From: Candidatus Aminicenantes bacterium
Lineage (GTDB): Bacteria; Acidobacteriota; Aminicenantia; UBA2199
Assembly (NCBI GenBank): GCA_026393795.1
Contig: JAPKZL010000229.1
Coordinates: 1-47,579 of the forward strand
DNA: 47,579 nucleotides
Direction of reading: 5' to 3'
Under the pieces are notes generated by a model. That model saw nothing but the letters and a program-made list of their open reading frames with translations. It was not told the origin of the DNA and did not search any database. Shown one piece after another: positions 25,650 through 33,267 of the stretch (the stretch's first letter is position 1; every line of letters starts with the position of its first letter). Made by a program: the position numbers and the translations under genes.

Positions 25650-28600
25650 TATCTCTCCTCCACGATTTTTATCTCCGCTTCTGTTATTCCGTACAATTCA
25701 TAAACAAGGCAATCGATCTTTTGGTCCAGGATAGCGATCTGTTTTTTATATATGCTTCTTTCACTCTCAAGCCGTGAATCATGATATTTCTTTTGCAGAT
25801 CGAGCATAGTTTCCACTATCTCAATCATACAATCATGTGTTTTTTTATCTTCTTTACTCGAAAAATTGATTGTCCGAATCGGCGATCGGTCAACAAATAT
25901 TGCCGAGAAATTAAAAGAACTTCCTTGGAGATCTGTGCAAACGCTATGAATAAAAAATCGAATTAATGAAGAATTTAATAATCCTAGAAGATAAAGATCG
26001 GGTTTTGCAATTAAGTATGTTTTATTATTTGCATAAAGATTTAGAGTGTCATAGGCAAACCTTGCATCCCCCGCTATTTCTGGCCACATGATTTTTGGTT
26101 TTTCGAATTCTTTGAAGTAGTCAATCGTGTCCTGAATCTCATACCAATGATAAGCTCCAGGCTTTCGACCTTTCCATTCCTTGCCTTTATAGTTATTGGG
26201 TTTGGGCATTAAACGGTCTTTGAATGGCAATAGATAATTTTCAATGGCCGGATATTTTTTAATATCGATCCCGTGTCTGGTAAAGATAAGGTATTTATCG
26301 CTAACCGGTTGTTGGTATCTCTTAATATCCCTACCCGCTAAAAACGGCTTTATAATCTCTTTGGATTTCAGATCTTCTTTAATCAACCTTTTTTTGGTCG
26401 ATTCGTCTATCACAAAGGCCTCGTTCAAACCGGTTTTGATGCCATAATAAATTTTGCCATCTACATATTCGCCCAGAGTGACTGCGCACCGCGATTCGAC
26501 CATGGTCTTCAATTTCTGCAGCAATGCCTGCGCATCGGCACCGGCTAACGCCCAGCCGGCATCATCCAATTGCTCTACATCAATCTTGAATTTATTCGCC
26601 TCAACATAGGCGGACAAGTCGCCGAACAACAATGTTTTCATATTAACCGCGTCAATTGTAGGGACAGGTCGCGACCTGTCCCTACCGATATCTTCCCGGT
26701 CGTGATTCTTCACCAGCAAAATGCACGGGTAAGTCGTGGCTTTTTCAAAGACCGGCAGGTCGCCGAAATCGATGATCTCCAAGATTTCCTTGCTTTTCAG
26801 AAAACGCCGCAACGGTTCGCCGTAACCGGCCCGCATCCACTTGTTGGCCACAATGATGCCGAACAAACTATTTTTCTTTAAGAGGCCCATCCCCTTTTCT
26901 ATGAAATAAGCATACAGATCGGCCACGCCGTGATAGACCCGATAATGGGCTGATAAATATTCCTTGTATTCACCCAGCCCCTCCTGGCGCACATAGGGCG
27001 GGTTGCCGATTACGGCATCAAAACCGCCGTTTTCAAATACTTCAGGAAATTCCTTTTCCCAATCAAAGACATTGAGCCGGCGCGTCACTTCCTCATCAGA
27101 GAAAAGATCCTTCTGTAGGGAATCATAGAAATCAGACCCGATCAAGGAATTACCGCACTTGATATTATCAGATAAGTTGGGCAGCAACTTGATGTCTGAG
27201 TATTTGAACAAATATCCGGTCGATTCTCGGTTCTCGCCTTCCAACAGTTTCAACAGCAACGAAAGTTTGGTCACCTCGACCGCCTGACGGTCGATATCCA
27301 CTCCATAAATATGCTTCTGCAGGATGCGCTGCTTTTCGCCAATGGTCAGCCGGTATTCGTTTTGCTTTACCAAGTAGATCCGGTTCTCCTTCAACGAGCG
27401 CCGCAGGATTTTTTCATCTCGTTCAACCATAGGGGTAGGTCGTGCCGTGCCTTTACCCTTCAATCCAGAGTAATATTCCAGGTACGCATCCAGCATGCAT
27501 TGGTAAGCAGCAATCAGGAATGATCCCGAACCGCAAGCTGGGTCAAGGGTTTTGATCTGTGGAATTGCAACTTCTGCAATATCGCCTTTCTTCACGGAAT
27601 CTCTGTTTTTAAGTAATTCCCCTATCGTGTTTTTGACAATGTAATCAACAATATACTTTGGTGTGTAATAGACCCCACCGGCCTTGCGCACTTCAGGTTT
27701 TTCCTCTACTCTGGCTTGATGCCCGGCGGTCAGATGGATGGTTTTACCCAGGAACTGCTCGTAAATATTACCCAGAATCTCGACCGGTAGCACGGAAAAC
27801 TCGTAGGGCGATTCGGGATAATACAAATCTTTGATAATTTCCCTGAACACCTTGTCGTCAATCTTCAGTTTTGGTGTCAGCTGGTCGGTCTTGAAATCGA
27901 AAATCCCGGAATTGTATTTGGCGTCCGCCTGGGCGAACAAAGAAACCAATTGCGGGTAAATTTCCTTTTTATTTTCCAAAATCGTTTGCAATCGCCCGTA
28001 TTTTTCCATGTCGCGATCTTCGGCGATACGCAGGAAAATGATGCGGTCGATGGTCTTCTGTACCGAGTCGTTTAATTCGTAAATGGATAGATCGGGATTG
28101 CGCAGGGCAATCGACTTGGCGATGGTTTCGCGCCATTTTTCGATCAGCTTAAGGAACTCTTTGTCAACTTCCGATGTCCCTTTCTTGCGCTTGTTTTCCT
28201 CGACATAGCGGTCGAAACTTCCTTTCCAGATGGCCTCCTTGGAAAAAGTGTCAAAAATGAAATCCCAGTTTTTCAAATAATCTTTATATCCGCAGTAAAA
28301 AACGCGGCCGACCGATGAGCTGTCACGTTGATCGGGCTTGATGCGCGTGTCATAAATGGCGAGTTCCTCGAAATCGGTCAGGATCGACAATGGCAGTTTC
28401 GCCGTATAGGCATAACGCCGCAGTTGGAATGCGGCAGCAAGGTCATTCTTGACATCCACCGATGGTTTTTTGGCTTCGACGAAAAATTTCCGGACACCAC
28501 CGACGCGGAAGCAATAGTCGGGGGCTTTGATACGGCCGGAAATCTCTAAACGGTCTTCGCGAGTCACTTCGCGATACTGCTCGGAATGCCCCTGCTCGTT

Positions 28601-28747
28601 GGCGATGTCCCAGCCCAGGAGGGCGAAAAATTTGTCGATGAAATCGACCCGGGCCTTGGCTTCGTCATAACCGCCGCCCATGTATTGACGGATATTGTTT
28701 TCAAAAAGTCCGATCAGTCCTTCTAGTCGCTCCCGATTCTTATCCAT
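25649..28747 (-). CDS. Type IIG restriction-modification enzyme (Eco57I/BREX-like fused nuclease-methyltransferase)
   Basis: A 1032-residue single-chain enzyme. The N-terminal PD-(D/E)xK nuclease has PD at 76-77 and EAK at 91-93 (FFVEAKKP). A helical connector follows. The N6-adenine methyltransferase has motif I LDPACGSGSF near 400 and motif IV NPPY near 582, and the C-terminus has a TaqI-like target-recognition region. It should both methylate and cut its own site, so no separate methylase or specificity subunit is needed. The start at 28747 gives nine bases between GAGAG and ATG; an ATG three codons earlier abuts GAGAG. Near residue 692 an exact palindrome is carried in frame (separate entry). 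First gene of the operon with the membrane and HEPN genes. Confidence 0.92.
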   Translation of the reverse strand: MDKNRERLEGLIGLFENNIRQYMGGGYDEAKARVDFIDKFFALLGWDIANEQGHSEQYREVTREDRLEISGRIKAPDYCFRVGGVRKFFVEAKKPSVDVKNDLAAAFQLRRYAYTAKLPLSILTDFEELAIYDTRIKPDQRDSSSVGRVFYCGYKDYLKNWDFIFDTFSKEAIWKGSFDRYVEENKRKKGTSEVDKEFLKLIEKWRETIAKSIALRNPDLSIYELNDSVQKTIDRIIFLRIAEDRDMEKYGRLQTILENKKEIYPQLVSLFAQADAKYNSGIFDFKTDQLTPKLKIDDKVFREIIKDLYYPESPYEFSVLPVEILGNIYEQFLGKTIHLTAGHQARVEEKPEVRKAGGVYYTPKYIVDYIVKNTIGELLKNRDSVKKGDIAEVAIPQIKTLDPACGSGSFLIAAYQCMLDAYLEYYSGLKGKGTARPTPMVERDEKILRRSLKENRIYLVKQNEYRLTIGEKQRILQKHIYGVDIDRQAVEVTKLSLLLKLLEGENRESTGYLFKYSDIKLLPNLSDNIKCGNSLIGSDFYDSLQKDLFSDEEVTRRLNVFDWEKEFPEVFENGGFDAVIGNPPYVRQEGLGEYKEYLSAHYRVYHGVADLYAYFIEKGMGLLKKNSLFGIIVANKWMRAGYGEPLRRFLKSKEILEIIDFGDLPVFEKATTYPCILLVKNHDREDIGRDRSRPVPTIDAVNMKTLLFGDLSAYVEANKFKIDVEQLDDAGWALAGADAQALLQKLKTMVESRCAVTLGEYVDGKIYYGIKTGLNEAFVIDESTKKRLIKEDLKSKEIIKPFLAGRDIKRYQQPVSDKYLIFTRHGIDIKKYPAIENYLLPFKDRLMPKPNNYKGKEWKGRKPGAYHWYEIQDTIDYFKEFEKPKIMWPEIAGDARFAYDTLNLYANNKTYLIAKPDLYLLGLLNSSLIRFFIHSVCTDLQGSSFNFSAIFVDRSPIRTINFSSKEDKKTHDCMIEIVETMLDLQKKYHDSRLESERSIYKKQIAILDQKIDCLVYELYGITEAEIKIVEER
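26658..26685. repeat. 28-bp perfect palindrome inside the type IIG gene
   Basis: GTAGGGA, a 14-base self-complementary core (CAGGTCGCGACCTG) and TCCCTAC: a perfect 28-base palindrome. It encodes GRDRSRPVPT in frame, between the methyltransferase core and the target-recognition region. It shares its seven-base tips with the palindrome at 37956-37983, so both appear to belong to one element family. Confidence 0.9.
27430..27456. repeat. Possible degenerate GTAGG-type palindrome in the type IIG gene
   Basis: GGGGTAGGTCG, GTGCCGTGCC and TTTACCC follow one another here and encode KGTARPTPM. The tips resemble a GTAGGG/CCCTAC element, but the arms no longer pair well. It may be a decayed second insertion in the same gene. 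Confidence 0.3.
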
Positions 28748-28781
28748 TACATTCATCTCTCACATTTATTTTATAATATTC

Positions 28782-28810
28782 AATATATCGTTTCGGCCAA
28801 ATGATTGCAA
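28782..28810 (-). promoter_or_regulatory. Promoter of the restriction / membrane protein / HEPN operon
   Basis: Read on the minus strand: TTGCAA (28810-28805), a 17-base spacer, TATATT (28787-28782). It lies 35 bases before the ATG at 28747 and after the end of the upstream methyltransferase gene, so the island operon has its own promoter. Confidence 0.55.
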
Positions 28811-28824
28811 ACGATTTGTCGTTT

Positions 28825-29964
28825 TCAGTATATCTCGATTTTCAGCAGCCGGCACTCGATTGGGCCGTTGAAGAGGATGAAGCGGCGCGCGGGTTTCAGA
28901 CCAATTGCCTGAATAAGATCCAGGTTGCCGCACAGAACGTAGGCGGTCGAACCCTGGCAGCGCGTTTTCAGAAAATCGCCGAATTCCTTGTACAAGAAAC
29001 GCGTGGGTTCCAATTCACCGACGCGGATGCCATAGGGCGGGTTGCAGATGATGGTGGCAGCGTGGATTTCCGGCAGGTCGCGGAAATCCCTGCGCTCCAG
29101 CACCAGGCCGCGGCTCCCCGGGAGTTCGCTCAGGTTGCGCCGGGCGGCATCGATGCTCGGGCGGTCGGAATCGCTGCCGCGGATCAGCCCGGCGGGCATT
29201 TCCCGGACCGCGGCATCGCACTCGCGGCGTACCTCGTGCCAGACCGCGGCGGCAAAATCGGGCAAATGCTCAAAGCCGAAGCGGTCCTTTTTAAAAGCCG
29301 CCGGTAGCCGGCAATAATGCATGAACGCCTCAGTCACGATGGTCCCCGAGCCGCACATCGGGTCGACCAGCGGCCTTTCCCCCTGCCAGCCGCTCAGGCG
29401 CACGATGGCCGCCGCCAGCGTTTCCTGCAGCGGCGCCGCGACCGACTGCCGGCGGTAGCCGCGGCGGTGCAGCGAACCGCCGGAAGTGTCCAGGCTGATG
29501 AGCGCCTGGTCGCGGCGAATGACCAGGTTGATCCAGACGTCGGGATGCTCGGTGTCCACGTCGGGGCGGCGACCGCTGCGGGCGCGGAAATAGTCGGCAA
29601 CGGCGTCCTTCAGGCGCAGGACGGCATAATGGGAGTGAGAAATTTTGCTGTCGGAGACATGGGCGAACACGGCAAAAGTTTTCTCCGGGGAAAGGATCCT
29701 TTCCCACTCAATCGCCTGGGCGGAATCGTACAGCACCTGCTCGGCCGGACATGGGAACGCGGCGAGCGGTGCCAGCACCCGCGAAACCAGCCGCGAACTG
29801 TAATTGACCCGGTACAGCCCGGCGGCATCGGCGCGGAAATACAGGCCGCCGCCGCCGTCCTCGATGTCGTAAGCGCCGAGCTCCGCCAGTTCCGCGGCCG
29901 CCAACTCGGCAAGCCCGCGGGCCGCCTGGGCGAAAAAGCGGCAGTCTTTTTGATACGCGAACAT
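28825..29964 (-). CDS. THUMP-domain 23S rRNA methyltransferase (RlmL/YpsC family)
   Basis: A 379-residue RNA N2-guanine methyltransferase. The N-terminal ferredoxin-like and THUMP region (about 1-165) carries FFAQAARGLAELAAAELAELGA and ILSPEKTFAVFAHVSDSKISHSHYAVLRLKDAV. A Rossmann methyltransferase follows with motif I DPMCGSGTIVTEA near 200 and NPPYG near 310. It is the length of the YpsC/RlmL N-terminal half without the RlmK domain found in gamma-proteobacteria. Target is probably a guanine in 23S rRNA. It ends 78 bases before the restriction gene on the same strand. Confidence 0.88.
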   Translation of the reverse strand: MFAYQKDCRFFAQAARGLAELAAAELAELGAYDIEDGGGGLYFRADAAGLYRVNYSSRLVSRVLAPLAAFPCPAEQVLYDSAQAIEWERILSPEKTFAVFAHVSDSKISHSHYAVLRLKDAVADYFRARSGRRPDVDTEHPDVWINLVIRRDQALISLDTSGGSLHRRGYRRQSVAAPLQETLAAAIVRLSGWQGERPLVDPMCGSGTIVTEAFMHYCRLPAAFKKDRFGFEHLPDFAAAVWHEVRRECDAAVREMPAGLIRGSDSDRPSIDAARRNLSELPGSRGLVLERRDFRDLPEIHAATIICNPPYGIRVGELEPTRFLYKEFGDFLKTRCQGSTAYVLCGNLDLIQAIGLKPARRFILFNGPIECRLLKIEIY

Positions 29965-30001
29965 GGGCGGGCCCGAAATTATGAGACCACCCGGCCGGTC
30001 G

Positions 30002-30511
30002 TCAATTGGCGACCTGGGTCTTTAAAAAAGCTAGGACCTTGGCCGGGTCGTGGCCCTTGTCCTTTTCTAATACTCCGGTGGACTGGGCGCAGAGCAGGCG
30101 GCCGGCTTTGTCCAGCACCGCCAGGGCCGGGTAGCCAAAATCCTTGACCCGGTAGAGGTCGACCAGGTCACGGTTCAGCGGCTCTGCCGGCTTTTCGCCG
30201 ATGTCGACCAGCAGCACGACATAGCGCTCGGCCAGGATTTTTTTAATTGCCGCATCGGCTGCAAAAAGTTCATGCAAGCGGTGGCACCAGGGGCACCAGT
30301 TGCCGCCGAACATCAGCAGGATGTCTTTATTTTCCGCCCCGGCCATTTTCACCGTGGCGGCGATCTGTCCTTTCACGTCGGCCCCGGGATCATAGATGTC
30401 CGGACCATACTTGCCTTGGTTGGCGGCCGGCAGGACGGCGGCCAGCAGCACCAGCGCGGCGGCCAGGACCAGCCAGAGTATCTGCCTGCCTTCCAGTCTG
30501 TCGTGTTTCAT
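30002..30511 (-). CDS. Membrane-anchored or exported thioredoxin-fold protein
   Basis: A 169-residue protein with a hydrophobic N-terminal segment (residues 11-29) serving as anchor or signal. A thioredoxin domain follows, with the redox motif Cys73-Pro-Trp-Cys76 (GGNWCPWCHRLHELF). A YPALAVLD stretch contains the expected cis-proline. The CPWC motif and following histidine are of the thioredoxin_7 type. It probably reduces or exchanges disulfides outside the cytoplasm. Start supported by GGGAGG upstream of the ATG at 30511. Confidence 0.8.
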   Translation of the reverse strand: MKHDRLEGRQILWLVLAAALVLLAAVLPAANQGKYGPDIYDPGADVKGQIAATVKMAGAENKDILLMFGGNWCPWCHRLHELFAADAAIKKILAERYVVLLVDIGEKPAEPLNRDLVDLYRVKDFGYPALAVLDKAGRLLCAQSTGVLEKDKGHDPAKVLAFLKTQVAN

Positions 30512-30652
30512 CGGGTGTACCTCCCAGAAAAAAATTAATTTTAAATTAAAAAAAAATCAATGTCAAAATGAAAAAGGCAAAATTCTTTTCCCCTTGACGC
30601 GATTGACAAAAAATATCATATCAGCTAAACATTATTCTTGTCAGAAGCCCAA

Positions 30653-31810
30653 ATGACCGAAAAAATTTATCAATCCGACTCCTATTGCCGCGAAAGCACG
30701 GCGCGGGTCATTGGCTGCGAATGCCGCGGGCAAAAATTCTTTGTCCGCCTCGACCGCACCATCTTCTGCCCGGAAGGCGGCGGCCAGCCCGCCGACCTGG
30801 GGACCATCAATGGCTTGCCGCTGCTGGCATTGGCCGGCGAAAACGACGACGTCATCCATGTGCTGGACCGGGATCCCGGCCCGGGCGAGGTCAGGCTGCA
30901 ACTCGATTTTTCGCGCCGTTACGACCACATGCAGCAGCATACCGCCCAGCACCTGCTCTCGCAGGTCATGCTTAACCTTTTTAGCGCCCAGACCCTCTCC
31001 TTCGCCATCGGCCCGGAGCATTCCTCAATCGAGATCGGGCGCCCGGCGCTGAGCGAAGATGAAATCAAGGCCCTGGAGGCGGAATGCGCCGCCGCGATCT
31101 TCGCCGCCCTGCCCGTCCGTGTCTTTTTCAGCGAGGACATTGCCTCGCTGCACCTGCGCAAACCCCCCAAGCGCCCGGGGCGCATACGGGTGGTCGAGAT
31201 AGAGGGATTGGACCAGTCGGCATGCGGCGGCACCCATCTCAAAAACAGCGCCGAGATAGGCTTGCTCAAGATCATCCGCAACGAACGCGTGCGCGCCAAC
31301 ATCCGCCTTTACTACGCGGCCGGATATCGCGCCTTACGCGACTACCAGCTGAAGCACGAGATCGCCCGACGTCTGCAGCGCCTCGTCACCCTCCCCTTGG
31401 CGGAAATTCCCGGGCAAGTGGAAGCTTGGATCGCTGAAAAAGACGGGCTGCGCCGGGCCCTGAAAAAAGCGCAGCGCCGCGAGCTGGAAAACGAGATCGT
31501 CGCCGCAGCCGCCAACGACGCCGTCCTCGTCATCCGCGAGTTCACCGGCCTGGACAGCGCCGAAATGCGCTTTTTCGTCCTGGGGCTGATGAAGCAGGGC
31601 AAGCACGTGCTGGCCTACACGCAAGACCCGCAACAAAATATCATCATCGGTCGCGGCCGGGGTGATGGCGACCTGCGCACGATCAGCGCCCCTTTGTTCG
31701 CCTTGCTGGGCGGCAAGGGAGGCGGCCGGAAAAACCTGCTCGAGGGCCGCGGAGGCGATTTCTCGCGGCTGGACGAGGCCGTCGCCCTGCTGCGCTCCGC
31801 CCTGGCCTAA
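30653..31810 (+). CDS. Alanyl-tRNA editing protein (long AlaX type)
   Basis: A 385-residue trans-editing protein that hydrolyses Ser- or Gly-mischarged tRNA-Ala. Zinc ligands are visible: His96 and His100 in HTAQH, Cys191 and His195 in CGGTH, the alanyl-tRNA synthetase editing signature. The C-terminal 120 residues resemble the DHHA1 region (IIIGRGRGDGDLR, LLGGKGGGRKNLLEGRG). There is no synthetase catalytic domain. The ATG at 30653 is used; an in-frame TTG at 30638 is possible and neither has a strong ribosome site. It ends 67 bases before pyrR. Confidence 0.88.
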   Translation: MTEKIYQSDSYCRESTARVIGCECRGQKFFVRLDRTIFCPEGGGQPADLGTINGLPLLALAGENDDVIHVLDRDPGPGEVRLQLDFSRRYDHMQQHTAQHLLSQVMLNLFSAQTLSFAIGPEHSSIEIGRPALSEDEIKALEAECAAAIFAALPVRVFFSEDIASLHLRKPPKRPGRIRVVEIEGLDQSACGGTHLKNSAEIGLLKIIRNERVRANIRLYYAAGYRALRDYQLKHEIARRLQRLVTLPLAEIPGQVEAWIAEKDGLRRALKKAQRRELENEIVAAAANDAVLVIREFTGLDSAEMRFFVLGLMKQGKHVLAYTQDPQQNIIIGRGRGDGDLRTISAPLFALLGGKGGGRKNLLEGRGGDFSRLDEAVALLRSALA

Positions 31811-31823
31811 ACCGCCCGCCTAT

Positions 31824-31851
31824 TTGCAAATAGCGCGATTTTCAATATAAT
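31824..31851 (+). promoter_or_regulatory. Promoter of the pyrRBC operon
   Basis: TTGCAA at 31824-31829, a 16-base spacer and a perfect TATAAT at 31846-31851. The transcript should start near 31858, which excludes the ATG at 31857 as translation start and leaves a leader of about 20 nt before the pyrR ATG at 31878. Confidence 0.65.
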
Positions 31852-31877
31852 AGCCTATGCCGGAAAAGGAGAAATTC

Positions 31878-32429
31878 ATGGAAGAAAAAATCAAAGCCAA
31901 GATCATGGACGAAAAAAAGATGAAGCGCACCTTTCTGCGCCTGGCCATGGAAATACTGGAGCGGAACCGCGAGGCCGAAAACCTGGTGCTGATCGGCATC
32001 CAGACCAAGGGCGTTTTCGTGGCCCGCCGCATCCAGCAGCTGATCAAGGAGCTGGAAAAGATCGACATCCCCCTGGGCATCCTCGACATCACCATGTTCC
32101 GCGACGACCTGCACAAACACGAGAAGCAGCCGGCGGTGAAAAAAACCCAGATCGATTTCAGCATCGAGGACCGGGACATTGTCCTGATCGACGACGTGGT
32201 GTTCACCGGCCGCACCATCCGCGCCGCCATGGATTCGATCTTCGAACTGGGCCGGCCGGCATCGGTGCAGCTGGCCGCCTTCATCGACCGCGGCCACCGC
32301 GAAATGCCCATCTGCCCCGACTTCAAGGGGAAATACCTGCCCACGTCGCGCCGCGAAAGGGTGAAGGTGATGCTGGAGGAGATCGACGGCCAGGACCAGG
32401 TCCTGATCATGGAACCGACGAGATTCTAG
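31878..32429 (+). CDS. pyrR: PyrR, pyrimidine operon regulator / uracil phosphoribosyltransferase
   Basis: A 183-residue phosphoribosyltransferase-fold protein. The PRPP loop is at 102-113 (VLIDDVVFTGRT), and the family segments LVLIGIQTKGVFVARR, DITMFRDDL and IDRGHREMPICPDFKGKYLPTS are all present. PyrR senses UMP and binds pyr mRNA; many also salvage uracil. The start at 31878 has AAGGAG six bases upstream and fits the predicted transcript start. The leader is too short for the classic terminator/antiterminator, so any control of the operon would act elsewhere, for example at the ribosome site. pyrB begins one base after its stop. Confidence 0.95.
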   Translation: MEEKIKAKIMDEKKMKRTFLRLAMEILERNREAENLVLIGIQTKGVFVARRIQQLIKELEKIDIPLGILDITMFRDDLHKHEKQPAVKKTQIDFSIEDRDIVLIDDVVFTGRTIRAAMDSIFELGRPASVQLAAFIDRGHREMPICPDFKGKYLPTSRRERVKVMLEEIDGQDQVLIMEPTRF

Positions 32430-32430
32430 C

Positions 32431-33267
32431 ATGAGAGAGAAAACCTTCCGGCAGAACCACCTGCTCGGCATCGAGCAACTGAGCGTCGCCGACATCGAGA
32501 CGATACTGGAAACGGCCGAGGCCTTCATCGAGGTCTCCACCCGCGAGGTCAAAAAGGTACCGGCCCTGAAGGGCAAGACCGTGGTCAACCTGTTCTTCGA
32601 AAACTCGACCCGCACCCGCAGCTCGTTCGAGATCGCGGCCAAGCGCCTGAGCGCCGACCTGATCAATTTCAACTCCTCCGTTTCGAGCCTGAAAAAAGGC
32701 GAAACGCTCAAGGATACCGTCCTGACCCTGGAGGCGATGAACCCGCACATCATCGTCATCCGCCACTCGGCCTCGCAAAGGCTCCACACCCTGCGCAAGC
32801 TGAAAATCGCCATCGTCGGCGACATCCTGCACTCGCGCGTGGCCCGCTCCAACATCATCCTGCACCAGAAATTGGGCAACGAGATCGCCCTGATCGGCCC
32901 GCCGTCGCTGGTGCCGCGCGAATTTGAAAAAATGGGCGCCCAGGTCTATTACGACATCCGCCGCGGCGTCAAGGGAGCCGACGCGGTGATGATGCTGCGC
33001 GTCCAGGAGGAACGCGGCGCCAGGAACTATTTTCCTTCCATCCGCGAATACCGCAACCGCTTCGCCATCAGCCGCGACATTTTTTCGCTGGCCAAGAAAA
33101 CGGCCATCCTGATGCACCCGGGGCCGATCAACCGCGACGTGGAGATCGAGACCTCGATGGCCGACTCGGAGCAGTCGGTCATCCTGCAGCAGGTGACCAA
33201 CGGCATCGCCGTGCGCATGGCCGTGCTTTATCTTTTGAAAGGAGACGTCCATGAAGCTCTTAATTAA
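32431..33267 (+). pseudogene. pyrB: Aspartate carbamoyltransferase with in-frame internal deletion
   Basis: Second step of pyrimidine synthesis. The 278 residues are about 30 shorter than usual. STRTR (59-63), IRHSAS (110-115), GDILHSRVARSN (130-141), LRVQEER and HPGPINRDVEI are all normal. Between IRHSAS and LKIAIVGD only eight residues (QRLHTLRK) remain where family members have about 44. The missing block holds NAGDG and the HPTQALLD motif, whose His and Gln bind carbamoyl phosphate. The reading frame is kept. The product should be inactive unless the gap is an assembly fault. It overlaps pyrC by 17 bases. Alternative view: an intact gene misassembled; the downstream pyrC is normal. Confidence 0.85.

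Noticed and set aside
31857-31877. Upstream ATG for pyrR
   Set aside because: It lies at or before the predicted transcript start; the ATG at 31878 has AAGGAG at correct spacing.
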